A DNA stretch of 64,000 bases from Sanyastnella coralliicola (GCF_030845195.1 NZ_CP132543.1:3179501-3243500); one strand, 5' to 3'. Shown: positions 16,794-26,720, counted from the first letter of the stretch. Translations and numbers: made by a program. Notes: a model not told the origin generated them from the letters alone.

Positions 16794-16801
16794 TACTTTA
16801 G
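16794..16801 (+). promoter_or_regulatory. Possible -7 element of the exported barrel protein
   Basis: TACTTTAG (one mismatch to TAnnTTTG) ends 4 nt before the ATG at 16806, matching the spacing seen at several other genes. Confidence 0.35.
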
Positions 16802-16805
16802 TAGT

Positions 16806-17663
16806 ATGACACGCTTCCTGATCGTTATTTCACTTGTTCTTTTTGGCCTAACGGCCGAAGCACAAAGCGGTAGACAACACCGACCTCTCTACCAAATTGG
16901 TGGAAAGTACAGTCCGAACGGATGGCACTTTGGCCCGGGGCTGACCTACATGATCCCGAATGCGAGCCAGCGTACTGACACACGTCTACTAAACACAGAG
17001 TCAGGCGTCGACACATTGTACTCAGGCACTTTTGACGCTGCAGGCAAACTTGGCCTTTACCTCGAAGTAGGAAGACAGCACTTCGTCAAAGACCCTGTCT
17101 TCGTTCACTACTTTGATTTCGGATTGCATTGGAAACAATTCCGCGCTAGCGAAAACTTTAACGGAAGAGTCAATACCGGCGACAGTCTGCTGGTTTCAGT
17201 CAATAATCAAGGAAGCTTTTCACACGGTTACCTTGGGATTTACGGAAATGCAAATCACATTACCCAGCTTAATGATTGGAGTTTTCTTCAATTCAGCCTT
17301 GGTGCCAATGTAGATTACCGCTTGATTGATCGTCGTACCTATGAAGGTCCAGAACTCCTGAACACGGTAGAAGAAGCAGGACCATTGCAGGCACAGCTTC
17401 ATGCGAAGTTGGGCTATGGTATTCGTCTCGAATCAGGCGTTTTCATCATTCCAACCATTGAGACCCCGATTCTCAATATTTACCCATTCTACGACGGGAA
17501 ATCGACCTTACCTATGTTCAACACAAGGTATCGTCCGATCATCCTTAGCGTTCGAATCTTGCTATTCAGCTACCAGAAAGTAGGTGATTGTGTAGGAAAA
17601 GGAACTGAGAAGCGTGGTGATCAGCTTTGGGGCAAGAAGATGCGTAAGAAGTACGGACGTTAA
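16806..17663 (+). CDS. Predicted outer-membrane beta-barrel protein, function unknown
   Basis: 285 residues from the ATG at 16806, which gives a clean signal peptide (FLIVISLVLFGLTAEAQ); upstream codons in frame add only a non-signal extension. The mature protein alternates short amphipathic strands and turns (GWHFGPGLTYMIPN, LGLYLEVGRQHF, HYFDFGLHWKQFRASENF, WSFLQFSLGANVDYR), as expected of an outer-membrane barrel. Its C-terminus has a basic tail (WGKKMRKKYGR) unusual for a barrel. I do not recognise a named family. It lies 35 bp after kmo and 3 bp from the convergent epimerase gene. A copy of the dispersed 13-bp word encodes FRASE here. Confidence 0.6.
   Translation: MTRFLIVISLVLFGLTAEAQSGRQHRPLYQIGGKYSPNGWHFGPGLTYMIPNASQRTDTRLLNTESGVDTLYSGTFDAAGKLGLYLEVGRQHFVKDPVFVHYFDFGLHWKQFRASENFNGRVNTGDSLLVSVNNQGSFSHGYLGIYGNANHITQLNDWSFLQFSLGANVDYRLIDRRTYEGPELLNTVEEAGPLQAQLHAKLGYGIRLESGVFIIPTIETPILNIYPFYDGKSTLPMFNTRYRPIILSVRILLFSYQKVGDCVGKGTEKRGDQLWGKKMRKKYGR
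17139..17151 (-). repeat. Dispersed word CGCTAGCGCGGAA
   Basis: Exact copy on the minus strand within the barrel gene, read as FRAS on the coding strand. Confidence 0.9.
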
Positions 17664-17666
17664 TCC

Positions 17667-18068
17667 CTACTTATCAGCGCACAACTCAACCAACACACGG
17701 TTTGAACCTTTAGGGTGAAGGAAGGCAATCATCTTTCCATCCGCTCCCTCTTTCGGCTTTTCGTGGATCATTCGGTAACCCAAGTTCATCAAACGATCAA
17801 TCTCTGCCTGGATGTCATCCACAGCAAAGGCAACATGGTGAATTCCTTCACCCTTCGCAGCGATGAACTTCGCTATCGCACTATCCTCAGAAGTCGCCTG
17901 GAGTAGTTCAATCTTATTCTCACCCACCTTGAAGAAAGACGTAATCACGTTTTCGCTTTCAACCTCTTCACGCTTATAAGGTGCCGCTCCAAGTACGTCA
18001 GTAAAGATCTTTTCAGAAGCCTCAAGATCACTCACCGCAATCCCTAGATGTTCAATTTTGTTGGGCAT
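17667..18068 (-). CDS. mce: Methylmalonyl-CoA epimerase
   Basis: 133 residues, the normal size for this glyoxalase-fold (VOC) enzyme, which interconverts (2R)- and (2S)-methylmalonyl-CoA in propionate/succinate metabolism. Metal-ligand motifs are visible: KIEHLGIAVSDLEAS (first His), KIELLQAT (Glu), GEGIHHVAFAVDDI (second His) and RVLVELC (terminal Glu). A TATCTTCG element (18084-18091, minus strand) lies 15 nt upstream of the ATG. It is a single gene convergent with the barrel gene. The presence of a B12-dependent mutase is expected elsewhere, which fits the cobalamin adenosyltransferase at 39.9 kb. Confidence 0.93.
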   Translation of the reverse strand: MPNKIEHLGIAVSDLEASEKIFTDVLGAAPYKREEVESENVITSFFKVGENKIELLQATSEDSAIAKFIAAKGEGIHHVAFAVDDIQAEIDRLMNLGYRMIHEKPKEGADGKMIAFLHPKGSNRVLVELCADK

Positions 18069-18100
18069 GGAATGTGTTTTGGGCGAAGATAATACTTCAG

Positions 18101-18212
18101 GGGGCTTAGGGCGTATGGCTTAAGGCGTATGTAAGGGCCTTCTTCCAAAAGCTCTTTTCTGAAAGATGCACCAGGGTCATTTAGCCTTTTCGCCATTTTG
18201 CCATTTCGCCCA
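18101..18212. repeat. Intergenic short-repeat mosaic (GGCTTAGGGCGTAT-type and TTTTCGCC-type units)
   Basis: Degenerate 7-8-bp units related to the TAGGCGT family lie at 18104-18133. After about 45 bp of unique sequence, TTTTCGCC-type units follow at 18182-18212, then a GGACGCTGG remnant. The order is reminiscent of the blocks at 9.1 and 12.9 kb, but the 24-bp core is absent. Confidence 0.65.
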
Positions 18213-18230
18213 TAAAGCTGGACGCTGGAG

Positions 18231-19010
18231 CTACTTCTTCATTACCACCGCCCCAAACGTCTTCCCATAATTGACGAAGTACTGGCCTTTGCCCCAAGAA
18301 GAGGCATCAATGGTTGGGCCATTGCCTTTGGTAACGAGTACGCCGTATTCATCGAATACTTCGTAGGCGCATGCGGCGCTGAATTCTACTTTATCGTAGA
18401 TTTTGTTGCTGACCATAGAAACGGCTGCAGTAGATGAATCAACGTCTACTTTATCTGAAGTCTTGGTACCTGCTGCATCACGCTGCTTGACACGGAAAGT
18501 ATTCACCCCTTCGTGGAAACGAATATCCACTTCGTATTGGTGTCCGCCATCGCCTTTGCCGTTGATGGTGGCTACCTCTACCCATTTGTTCCACTTGAAT
18601 TGTTCTACTGTGAACGGTAGTGGACCGCCTTCGTTTGAGGTGACAAAGCTGAGCTTGTTCTCTCCTGAAACGCTGATATTCTCAACCTCGAAAGTAGCGC
18701 GTGGAGAAATATCTTCTGGATTAATGACACGTGGTTCACAGTCATCTTTGGTGCGAATAACTACTTCAACGGGGTCTCCGATATTCAGTTCGAACATGGC
18801 TAGATCGATAGCGAAGGCACTAGAGTTCACTTCGTCTGTAGTGAGTTCTCCGTTTACTTTCACTTCGAATACGCAGAATCCAACTCCGTCTGCAGAGAAA
18901 GGGTTCTTTACGTATAGATCTCGGCCTTGGTAAACCCCAGAGTAAACATAAACTCCAGCGTTAGCAGCCAGCGATGCCATCGCGAAAAGTGCAATAAGAA
19001 GTAGTCGCAT
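18231..19010 (-). CDS. Exported protein with a probable T9SS type-A sorting domain
   Basis: 259 residues with a signal peptide (MRLLLIALFAMASLAANA). The N-terminal part (VYVYSGVYQGRDLYVKNPFS) and the following beta-sandwich (FEVENISVSGENKLSF, FTVEQFKWNKWVEVATINGK) look like a small surface module. The last 45 residues (YEVFDEYGVLVTKG, IDASSWGKGQYFVNYG, FGAVVMKK) follow the pattern of a short type-A CTD: a turn strand, G-x-Y strand and terminal lysines. A TAATTTTG element (19029-19036, minus strand) lies 18 nt before the ATG. No specific activity can be assigned. Confidence 0.7.
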   Translation of the reverse strand: MRLLLIALFAMASLAANAGVYVYSGVYQGRDLYVKNPFSADGVGFCVFEVKVNGELTTDEVNSSAFAIDLAMFELNIGDPVEVVIRTKDDCEPRVINPEDISPRATFEVENISVSGENKLSFVTSNEGGPLPFTVEQFKWNKWVEVATINGKGDGGHQYEVDIRFHEGVNTFRVKQRDAAGTKTSDKVDVDSSTAAVSMVSNKIYDKVEFSAACAYEVFDEYGVLVTKGNGPTIDASSWGKGQYFVNYGKTFGAVVMKK

Positions 19011-19073
19011 GATTAGTTGTTTGTACTACAAAATTACAATTGATGCGAGAAAAACCAGCTGATTGCTAGGGAT

Positions 19074-19595
19074 TTATTGTATCACTAACAGTGAATTAAC
19101 ACATTCAGCCAACTGACGGGCTTCATGAATTGTCAATTCGATATTCTCATCTGAGTAGACATGGTATCCTTGTCCGTTCACGTCAATGACACGAACAATC
19201 TGTACTCCTACCGATTCGCCGGTAGGCAATTTTTGCTCAAACATGAGCAGGTCAGACCCTTCTTCTAGAATGGCCACATCGAATACTGCTCCATCTTGAA
19301 TCTCGAGCTTCGCTTCACTCAAAGAGCGACTGTCTGGGACAAGCTTTGCAATCAATTCAGGGGAATAAGTAATCGAGACAATACCCGAGTTAGAGTCCTT
19401 GGTGACTACCGGAAAACTCCCTTCAGGCATCCATGAGGGTACTTTACCTTCGAGGGCAACGCCGACGCTGCTTAGATCGAAGGTAACGGAGGTAGTTGCG
19501 GTCTCTTCTACCTGTGCATTCTCTTCTTCTGCTGGAGGAGCTTCTCCACAAGCGATGAATAGCACAAAACAGAGTATGTATCCTAGATTTTTCAT
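19074..19595 (-). CDS. Small lipoprotein, function unknown
   Basis: 173 residues. The N-terminus (MKNLGYILCFVLFIACGEAP) is a lipoprotein signal with cysteine at about residue 16, followed by an acidic linker (AEEENAQVEETATT). The folded part (VALEGKVPSWMPEGSFPVVT to the C-terminus HEARQLAECVNSLL) shows no motif that I know. It may be an envelope stress or antitoxin-like lipoprotein, but there is no evidence for either. It is divergent from the SDR gene, 80 bp away. Confidence 0.65.
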   Translation of the reverse strand: MKNLGYILCFVLFIACGEAPPAEEENAQVEETATTSVTFDLSSVGVALEGKVPSWMPEGSFPVVTKDSNSGIVSITYSPELIAKLVPDSRSLSEAKLEIQDGAVFDVAILEEGSDLLMFEQKLPTGESVGVQIVRVIDVNGQGYHVYSDENIELTIHEARQLAECVNSLLVIQ

Positions 19596-19663
19596 GACGT
19601 CTCCATGTATACGAAGCTTGACGCTTCTTGTTTCGTTTCAAGGTACGAACACATTCGAAAGCG

Positions 19664-19670
19664 TATCTTG
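19664..19670 (+). promoter_or_regulatory. -7-like element of the SDR gene
   Basis: TATCTTG (one T shorter than consensus) ends 5 nt before the ATG at 19676, the same arrangement as at cvpA. Confidence 0.45.
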
Positions 19671-19675
19671 CGCCC

Positions 19676-20464
19676 ATGATGCAATTAGATCTTTCACCCT
19701 ATACCGCAATGGTGTGCGGTAGTACACAAGGAATTGGATTCGCTACAGCCAAAGAATTAGCGAGCATGGGAGCCCGCATTGTTTTGGTGGCTCGTAACGA
19801 GGCTTCACTGCAAAAAGCAGTGGCTGAGATCAACGAAATCAACGGCAAGGAAAACATGACCTTGACTGCAGATTTCCAACATCCTGATAGCTTGGAAAAG
19901 GCACTCGACGGATTCCTTGTAGAAAACGAAGCACAGATCTTGATCAACAACACCGGAGGCCCACCACCCGGACAAGCCATCGACGCGGAAGTTGAAGGAT
20001 TTCGAATTGCATTCAATCAACACCTCATTTGTAACCACATCTTGGCTACCAAGCTGGTTCCTGGAATGAAGAAGGCGGGCTACGGACGCATCATCAATGT
20101 GATTAGTACCTCCGTAAAACAGCCATTGCCAAACCTTGGAGTGTCAAATACAATCCGCGGCGCCGTGGCCAATTGGTCAAAAACTCTTGCAAATGAGCTC
20201 GGTGCATTTGGTATTACTGTCAACAATGTATTACCTGGAGCCACTGATACAGCTCGTCTCACGGGAATCATCGAACGCAAGTCTGAAAAGACAGGAAAAA
20301 GCCTTGACGATGTACGCGCCGGAATGGAATCTCAAGTACCAATGAAGCGTGTGGGTAGACCTGAAGAAGTCGCATGGGCGATTTCTTTCCTAGCATCACC
20401 TTCAGCTGCTTACATCAACGGAATCAACGTGCCGGTTGACGGAGGACGAACAGCATCGCTATAA
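19676..20464 (+). CDS. Short-chain dehydrogenase/reductase with a non-canonical active site
   Basis: 262 residues from the ATG at 19676 (the second ATG at 19679 is possible). The NAD(P)-binding motif is CGSTQGIGFATAKELASMGA, followed by LINNTGGPPPG (the NNxG element). The C-terminus LASPSAAYINGINVPVDGG is classical for the family. At the catalytic position the usual Tyr-x-x-x-Lys is not present: the aligned stretch is PNLGVSNTIRGAVANWSKTL, with Ser in place of Tyr and Arg in place of Lys. Ser of ISTS before it is kept. Related SDRs with this substitution are known to me, but their reaction is not. It may act as a reductase by another mechanism or have a non-enzymatic role. Confidence 0.85.
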   Translation: MMQLDLSPYTAMVCGSTQGIGFATAKELASMGARIVLVARNEASLQKAVAEINEINGKENMTLTADFQHPDSLEKALDGFLVENEAQILINNTGGPPPGQAIDAEVEGFRIAFNQHLICNHILATKLVPGMKKAGYGRIINVISTSVKQPLPNLGVSNTIRGAVANWSKTLANELGAFGITVNNVLPGATDTARLTGIIERKSEKTGKSLDDVRAGMESQVPMKRVGRPEEVAWAISFLASPSAAYINGINVPVDGGRTASL

Positions 20465-20557
20465 GTGTATTTTTGACACTTTCTATTTTTCCTCTAAGTC
20501 TTGTATAGTGGGCGTTTCGTGTTACAATTTTGTATGATTTATACGCGAAAATTCATC

Positions 20558-20565
20558 TAACTTTG
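20558..20565 (+). promoter_or_regulatory. -7 promoter element of gdhA
   Basis: TAACTTTG, perfect TAnnTTTG, 21 nt upstream of the gdhA ATG. A TTG at 20530-20532 is a possible but distant -33. Confidence 0.55.
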
Positions 20566-20586
20566 CGGCCGTTCAAAATAACCTGA

Positions 20587-21945
<1,359 letters not shown>

Positions 21946-21964
21946 TCCCTTCATCATAAAATTG

Positions 21965-21993
21965 AAAAGGTCACCTTCGGGTGGCCTTTTTTT
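21965..21993 (+). terminator. Intrinsic terminator of gdhA
   Basis: AAAAGGTCACC and GGGTGGCCTTTT form a stem with a short TTC loop, followed by T8. Confidence 0.9.
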
Positions 21994-22039
21994 TCCCACT
22001 CATCTGGCGTAACTTATAGCATCTGAAATCCTTAACTAG

Positions 22040-22921
22040 ATGCGAATTCTTGGCCTAATGACCTGTCTCTTGTTCGGCGCTAGCCTGCAAGCTCAAACCC
22101 TTTTCTCAGAAGACTTTGGAATCGGATGCAATCAAGGCACCCTGGTTACCTCCTATGTTTCACCCAATGGCAATTGGACGGTTACTGAAACCGGACTGAA
22201 TGAAGCCTCATCCAATGTTTGGTACGTAAGTGCCATGGAAAACAATACGGGAGAAGGCGGTTGCGGCGCCACCTGCGGATCAAACCCAACCTTGCACGTC
22301 GGTAATCAAACAGTCCTCGGTATTCCAGCTGACCAAGGTGCAGCATACTATGAAGGCCTCGCCGGGTTTTGCGGACTCTTACCTTGTGGGACGACCAATA
22401 GACGCGTCGAATCACCTATAATCGATTGTACCGGTCATGAGAACATCGTACTCAACTTCCTCTACCTCGAAGGCGGGAATGTACAAGACAATGCTACCGT
22501 CTGGTACTATGACGGAAACATTTGGGCTCAATTAGACGAAACACCCAAAACCTTCTCCGGAATCTGTTCACCGCAAGGACAGTGGACTGCTCGAACAGTC
22601 ATTTTACCGGCATCTGCCAACGAAAACCCCAACGTTCAAATTGGCTTTTTGTGGACCAGCAACGATGATGGAGTAGCGACCGACCCTTCTTTCGCTGTTG
22701 ATGACATTCTAGTTTCAGGAGATGAAATTGAAGTGGTGGTAGGTACTTGTCCGGGAGATTTCAATGGCGACGGCACCATCAATTCTGCAGACCTTCTCCT
22801 CTTCTTGAGTGACTTTGGCTGTTCCGAAGACTGTCTTTACGAAATGGTAATCGATGGATTGAATAATGTAGCTGACCTACTGGCCTTTCTTGAAGTGTTT
22901 GGAACCGACTGCCCAGAGTAG
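22040..22921 (+). CDS. Secreted protein with C-terminal dockerin-like EF-hand repeats
   Basis: 293 residues with a signal peptide (LGLMTCLLFGASLQAQ). The central 180 residues look like a jelly-roll/MAM-like domain (TLFSEDFGIG, NRRVESPIIDCTGHENIVLN, FLWTSNDDG) with several cysteines. The C-terminus carries two dockerin-like segments: CPGDFNGDGTINSADLLLFL, with intact calcium ligands, and YEMVIDGLNNVADLLAFLEV, where most ligands are lost. I see no type-A or type-B CTD, though dockerin-like ends of this kind are common in Bacteroidota surface proteins. It is convergent with the imelysin operon; the stop codons are one base apart. Confidence 0.75.
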   Translation: MRILGLMTCLLFGASLQAQTLFSEDFGIGCNQGTLVTSYVSPNGNWTVTETGLNEASSNVWYVSAMENNTGEGGCGATCGSNPTLHVGNQTVLGIPADQGAAYYEGLAGFCGLLPCGTTNRRVESPIIDCTGHENIVLNFLYLEGGNVQDNATVWYYDGNIWAQLDETPKTFSGICSPQGQWTARTVILPASANENPNVQIGFLWTSNDDGVATDPSFAVDDILVSGDEIEVVVGTCPGDFNGDGTINSADLLLFLSDFGCSEDCLYEMVIDGLNNVADLLAFLEVFGTDCPE

Positions 22922-22922
22922 A

Positions 22923-24011
22923 TCAGGAATCGCCGTCGTTATCACCCATGGTTACTTGAACACCAAGAGCTGAAGCCAAGTCTACGCTCAGAATGACGTA
23001 TAGCTCAGCCACTTTATCGTGCAAAGTAAGTACGTCATCTTGGTCATGGAATAACGCTGCTTCCAAAGAACCGTCGACTTCCTTTACCGCTGATTCTGCC
23101 GCTGCGATGGCACTCTGCACCTTTTGATGCGTTTGTTCATCAGCAGGGGTCAGTGAAGCCGGATCGAGAAGGAGTTCATCAAGCGAGTACTCGTTGTCAT
23201 TTCCGAAGTACCAGTGCTTAATCGTTGCAACAGTTTGTTGAATGCTTTGCAACGATGCACCACTGCGGAACGCTTGCGCAGCAGTTGGATCGGGTCCGTC
23301 ACCTTTGGTCAAACCAAGAGGTCGTTGCAGTTGTTGAATTTTGAGATTTTCCGTTGCACGAATCAGCATGTTTACCAGTTGATTCAAACTACCACTCACC
23401 CCTGTGCGCGGGTTATCGATGAAAGCCTGCGCCTCTTCCTTCCATCGCGCTTCTAGTTGCGCTGAGCGTTCTTGTACATTCTGAGCAAGGCTGAACGCCA
23501 TTGACGCTCGTTTCGGATCATCCATCAACGCCTGCACGTGCTCTTCAGCTGGAGTGGTTCCATCACCAAACAACAAGTACTCAATGGCTCCAAGTCCTTT
23601 CGAATTTGACCCTATGCCTTCGGCAAAATCTTCTCCGAAGGTCTCGTTTGCTGCAAGGTTCTTTTTAATGAACTGCTCATTCGCTGGCCAGGTATATAGC
23701 TTGTTATGGATGAATGTATCTGCAATGTCTCCCACTTGCGTGAATGAACAGGCAGACCACGCGGCATGCGCCTCCATCCATGCTTGCTGCGCTGATAACA
23801 AGTTTGAAGTCGATATCGAATCGTTGAGTGTTTCTACTGATCTCGCTAGCGCGGAAGCGGTCAGAGCGAATTCGGCATTTGCCGGAAGGATCATTCCATG
23901 AACCAAATCTTTCTTAACCTGATTGCGGTCAATTGGAGTTCTTTCCGGTGCCGGTTCATTGCACCCAGCAACGAATAACAAGCCGCCTAGGAAGAGGATA
24001 AATCGCGTCAT
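22923..24011 (-). CDS. Imelysin-family lipoprotein (IrpA/M75-like)
   Basis: 362 residues. Lipoprotein signal with lipobox LLFVAGC (Cys at about 16). The imelysin fold is indicated by the N-terminal AWMEAHAAWSACSF helix and the family motif GLGAIEYLLFG (GxHxxE-type site with Ala in place of His). A long helical C-terminus follows. Imelysins are envelope proteins linked to iron acquisition, and no protease activity has been demonstrated for most members. Its start overlaps the stop of the di-heme protein by 4 bp. The loss of the His in GxHxxE contrasts with the second imelysin at 25.5-26.7 kb, which keeps it. Confidence 0.88.
   Translation of the reverse strand: MTRFILFLGGLLFVAGCNEPAPERTPIDRNQVKKDLVHGMILPANAEFALTASALARSVETLNDSISTSNLLSAQQAWMEAHAAWSACSFTQVGDIADTFIHNKLYTWPANEQFIKKNLAANETFGEDFAEGIGSNSKGLGAIEYLLFGDGTTPAEEHVQALMDDPKRASMAFSLAQNVQERSAQLEARWKEEAQAFIDNPRTGVSGSLNQLVNMLIRATENLKIQQLQRPLGLTKGDGPDPTAAQAFRSGASLQSIQQTVATIKHWYFGNDNEYSLDELLLDPASLTPADEQTHQKVQSAIAAAESAVKEVDGSLEAALFHDQDDVLTLHDKVAELYVILSVDLASALGVQVTMGDNDGDS
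23844..23856 (+). repeat. Dispersed word CGCTAGCGCGGAA
   Basis: Exact copy inside the first imelysin gene, read as SALAR. Confidence 0.9.
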
Positions 24012-25396
24012 AGTGATCTTAAGAATGCCAGTATTTTTTCTCGGTCTTCAGCGCCAAGCCGCTTAAATGCTTGAGCTGACCCTTCAGCCTCGCCTCCATG
24101 CCAAAGAATAGCTTCCTCAATGGAGCGAGCCCGACCGTCATGTAATAACCGCGTATGACCGTTAACTGTTTCAATCAATCCCAATCCCCACAACGGCTGT
24201 GTTCTCCACTCTTGTCCGTTCGCTTCAAAATCAGGACGATTATCTGCAAGTTCAGGTCCCATATCATGGAGGAGCAAATCAGTGTATGGCCAAATAGTTT
24301 GGTTGGAAAGATGTGAGAATTCAGCATTCTCCCCGGTGGTATGCGAAGGCACGTGGCACCCTGCACAACCAATTTCATTGAAAATCGCCTTGCCCTCCAT
24401 AACGACTGGATCTTGCGCATTGCGAGGTGCCGGAACAGCAAGATTCGATGAATAGAGCACTACCTTATCAAAGTCATCCTGAGAGATCTCAGGTTCGCCA
24501 CCCGTTTCCGCGTTAGCGCAATCAAGCTGATCACCCGGACAATGTTCGTCAGGAAATATAGGAGTCGTGATACCCATATCTCCACCGAAAGCGCCTGCCA
24601 CTTGCTGAGCCACCGTCGGTTGATTGGCCTTCCACCCAAAACGGCCTACGGTGTACTGCTCCTCTAAGGCATTCCAGACCATGTTTTTTCGTCCTGAAAT
24701 ACCGTCGCCATTCGCATCATCTGGATCACTTAACTCATCCAAACGAGATTCTGGAATGGTCTCCAGCAAACCGAGTCCGATCATCTGTTGCGCCACCCTT
24801 GGGGAAATAGCCAAGTCAGCAGGAAAATCACCAAAAGCCCCATTCTGAAGGCGGTAAGTAGGTACTTCCAATTCGAAGGTAGAGCCGTCTTCGTAACGGT
24901 CTTTGTACCGCTTATGATCAATCACAAACTCGGCTTCAACCTCTACACCTTGAATGGCCTGATCTTGAAGTTGCATTCCATAATGCGCCAAGGCCTCATC
25001 TCCATTTGCGCCTTTACTGAATCGAAGCAAGAGCCCCGTGCCCTTCTCACCTTCAAAGGCAGGCGGACGACCGCGACCATCTTTGAAGTGGCAACCAGAA
25101 CAAGAGTGTGCATTGAAGGTAGGACCTAGTCCATCACGAGCGGTAGTGCTTGCCGGAGCTGACACCCAATTCTGATTGAAGAAACTGTTGCCGACGAAAA
25201 ATTTGAGCTCTTGCTCTCCCTCTAGCGCTGGAGAAGCCAGTCCAAAGGCATTAACAGACTTATCGGTTACAGTATTCAATGCTCCTCCTGGGAGTAACTC
25301 TCGCTGGTCAAATACTTGGGTCGTCGAATTCGAACATCGAACAACCAAGGTAACCAACGCAGCAATCGCAGATATGACGAAGATTTTCTGTTTCAT
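24008..25396 (-). CDS. Di-heme c-type cytochrome / thiol oxidoreductase-like lipoprotein (DUF1111, DHOR)
   Basis: 462 residues. The signal sequence ends TLVVRC with a probable lipidated Cys near residue 21. Two CxxCH heme c sites are seen: HSCSGCHFKDGRG (about residue 98) and GCAGCHVPSHTTG (about residue 345). Conserved stretches of the di-heme oxidoreductase family include GDMGITTPIFPDEHCPGDQ and RTQPLWGLGLIETVNGHTRL, and the end DGRARSIEEAILWHGGEA. It overlaps the imelysin gene downstream by 4 bp and is 70 bp from the second imelysin upstream. The gene trio is a known association implicated in iron or other metal handling, but the electron donor and acceptor are unknown. Confidence 0.9.
   Translation of the reverse strand: MKQKIFVISAIAALVTLVVRCSNSTTQVFDQRELLPGGALNTVTDKSVNAFGLASPALEGEQELKFFVGNSFFNQNWVSAPASTTARDGLGPTFNAHSCSGCHFKDGRGRPPAFEGEKGTGLLLRFSKGANGDEALAHYGMQLQDQAIQGVEVEAEFVIDHKRYKDRYEDGSTFELEVPTYRLQNGAFGDFPADLAISPRVAQQMIGLGLLETIPESRLDELSDPDDANGDGISGRKNMVWNALEEQYTVGRFGWKANQPTVAQQVAGAFGGDMGITTPIFPDEHCPGDQLDCANAETGGEPEISQDDFDKVVLYSSNLAVPAPRNAQDPVVMEGKAIFNEIGCAGCHVPSHTTGENAEFSHLSNQTIWPYTDLLLHDMGPELADNRPDFEANGQEWRTQPLWGLGLIETVNGHTRLLHDGRARSIEEAILWHGGEAEGSAQAFKRLGAEDREKILAFLRSL
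24506..24518 (-). repeat. Dispersed word CGCTAACGCGGAA
   Basis: A variant of the 13-bp word in the di-heme oxidoreductase gene, read as ANAE. Confidence 0.85.
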
Positions 25397-25466
25397 TCGC
25401 AGTGAGACTCAGCGCGCAAATATACACCGCTCCGAGCCCATAGTCTGCTTATAAACTTGACTTTGC

Positions 25467-26720
25467 TCAGGAAGTTCCCAAAAGCTGCTCAAGGCGGAGT
25501 GCATTGCGCACTTCGATGAATAAGTCGCCTTGTTTCTGTAATGAAAGAATCGCTTTCATAATGGGTCCGTCACCACCTGTAGTTTCCAAGGTCAATGAAT
25601 GATCAAACGGCACCGGAATTTGCTGCGAGTTTTGAAGTGCCGCCGCAGTAATTTCATGTGCTTCGACTGTCAACGAACTATCAACTTTAGCCAAGAGGTC
25701 AATGAAGCCTACTCCTTCAATGCGATCACCATTCGGACGAGTGTAGCTCCCTTGGAATACATTGGCAATTCCTTGGGCATTCAGATAAATATCGCGGTGC
25801 GTGTTATCACTGAAACATGAGTGCTCATCTTCTTGATTCTGATTATCTAATGCTACAAAAATGCGTTCACCTGCCAATTCTGATTTACTCAAGGTCGCAA
25901 TCCCCGTGATGATTTGTTGGAGCGCAAGGTTGACATCCATAGCCATGAATTCTTGGTAGTACTCACCTCCTTCGGGATTCCATGTGTCTACCATATCTCC
26001 CAAGTGCTCAACCAACAAGTCAGCACATAACACGAGGTATTCAGCGCGACGCTCTGCATTTGGTGCGCTGACATAGTCAGTGTGCGGACGATCACCTGCC
26101 TTCAATGTGCTGGTTTCAGGATCGTCTTGTCCCCACAACAAGAACTCAATCGCGTGGTAGCCGATGGCTACATTTTCTTCTCCTCCTTGCTCATTCAATT
26201 GCTGAAGCAAGCTTTTCTCCAGAGATGGATAAATCTCTAGGTCATGAATAATTCCTGAGTTCGGGGCACCTTCAACGTAATCGATGTATCCTTCATCAAG
26301 TGGCCATGCATTCAGGTAACCTTCAGGACCTTCTTCATTATCGATAGGTCCGTTTGAAAAACGATATGCTTCTGTTTGTCCGTAGGGTTCACGAGCTGCG
26401 AGCCACGCTTGTTTACACGCCTCAAACTTATCTTCATCCGGGGCAGCTACAAAGTCGTTAATTGATGCTTGAAGGGCTTTCGCAGCTTCTTGTGCATCTT
26501 GGTAGGAAGCAAAGACGATTTCAGCGTAGGTATCACGAATGGCTTGCTTGTCAACAGAAAAGGGTCCGTCTGCATCGTATTTACACGATCCATCGTCAAC
26601 TGTAGCTTCTGCGTTGTAGTTCACTGCGAATTGATCGGTGCAGCCGCCTCCTTGGTCTCCATCTCCACAACCCACAACCAGCGCGAGTCCTAAGAATCCT
26701 GTCAATCGAAAAACATTCAT
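25467..26720 (-). CDS. Imelysin-family lipoprotein with GCTD-type N-terminal linker
   Basis: 417 residues. The lipobox is LALVVGC (Cys at about 18). Next comes a short cysteine-bearing linker, GCTDQFAVNYNAEATVDDG, a motif common at the start of Bacteroidota surface domains. The imelysin domain includes AWLAAREPYGQTEAYRFSNG, PLDEGYIDYVEG and the intact metal-type motif GYHAIEFLLWG (GxHxxE). It is the first gene of the imelysin / di-heme / imelysin unit; expression upstream is expected from the 26.72-26.86 kb intergenic region, where I saw no clear Fur box. Iron acquisition is the likely role by family association. Confidence 0.9.
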   Translation of the reverse strand: MNVFRLTGFLGLALVVGCGDGDQGGGCTDQFAVNYNAEATVDDGSCKYDADGPFSVDKQAIRDTYAEIVFASYQDAQEAAKALQASINDFVAAPDEDKFEACKQAWLAAREPYGQTEAYRFSNGPIDNEEGPEGYLNAWPLDEGYIDYVEGAPNSGIIHDLEIYPSLEKSLLQQLNEQGGEENVAIGYHAIEFLLWGQDDPETSTLKAGDRPHTDYVSAPNAERRAEYLVLCADLLVEHLGDMVDTWNPEGGEYYQEFMAMDVNLALQQIITGIATLSKSELAGERIFVALDNQNQEDEHSCFSDNTHRDIYLNAQGIANVFQGSYTRPNGDRIEGVGFIDLLAKVDSSLTVEAHEITAAALQNSQQIPVPFDHSLTLETTGGDGPIMKAILSLQKQGDLFIEVRNALRLEQLLGTS

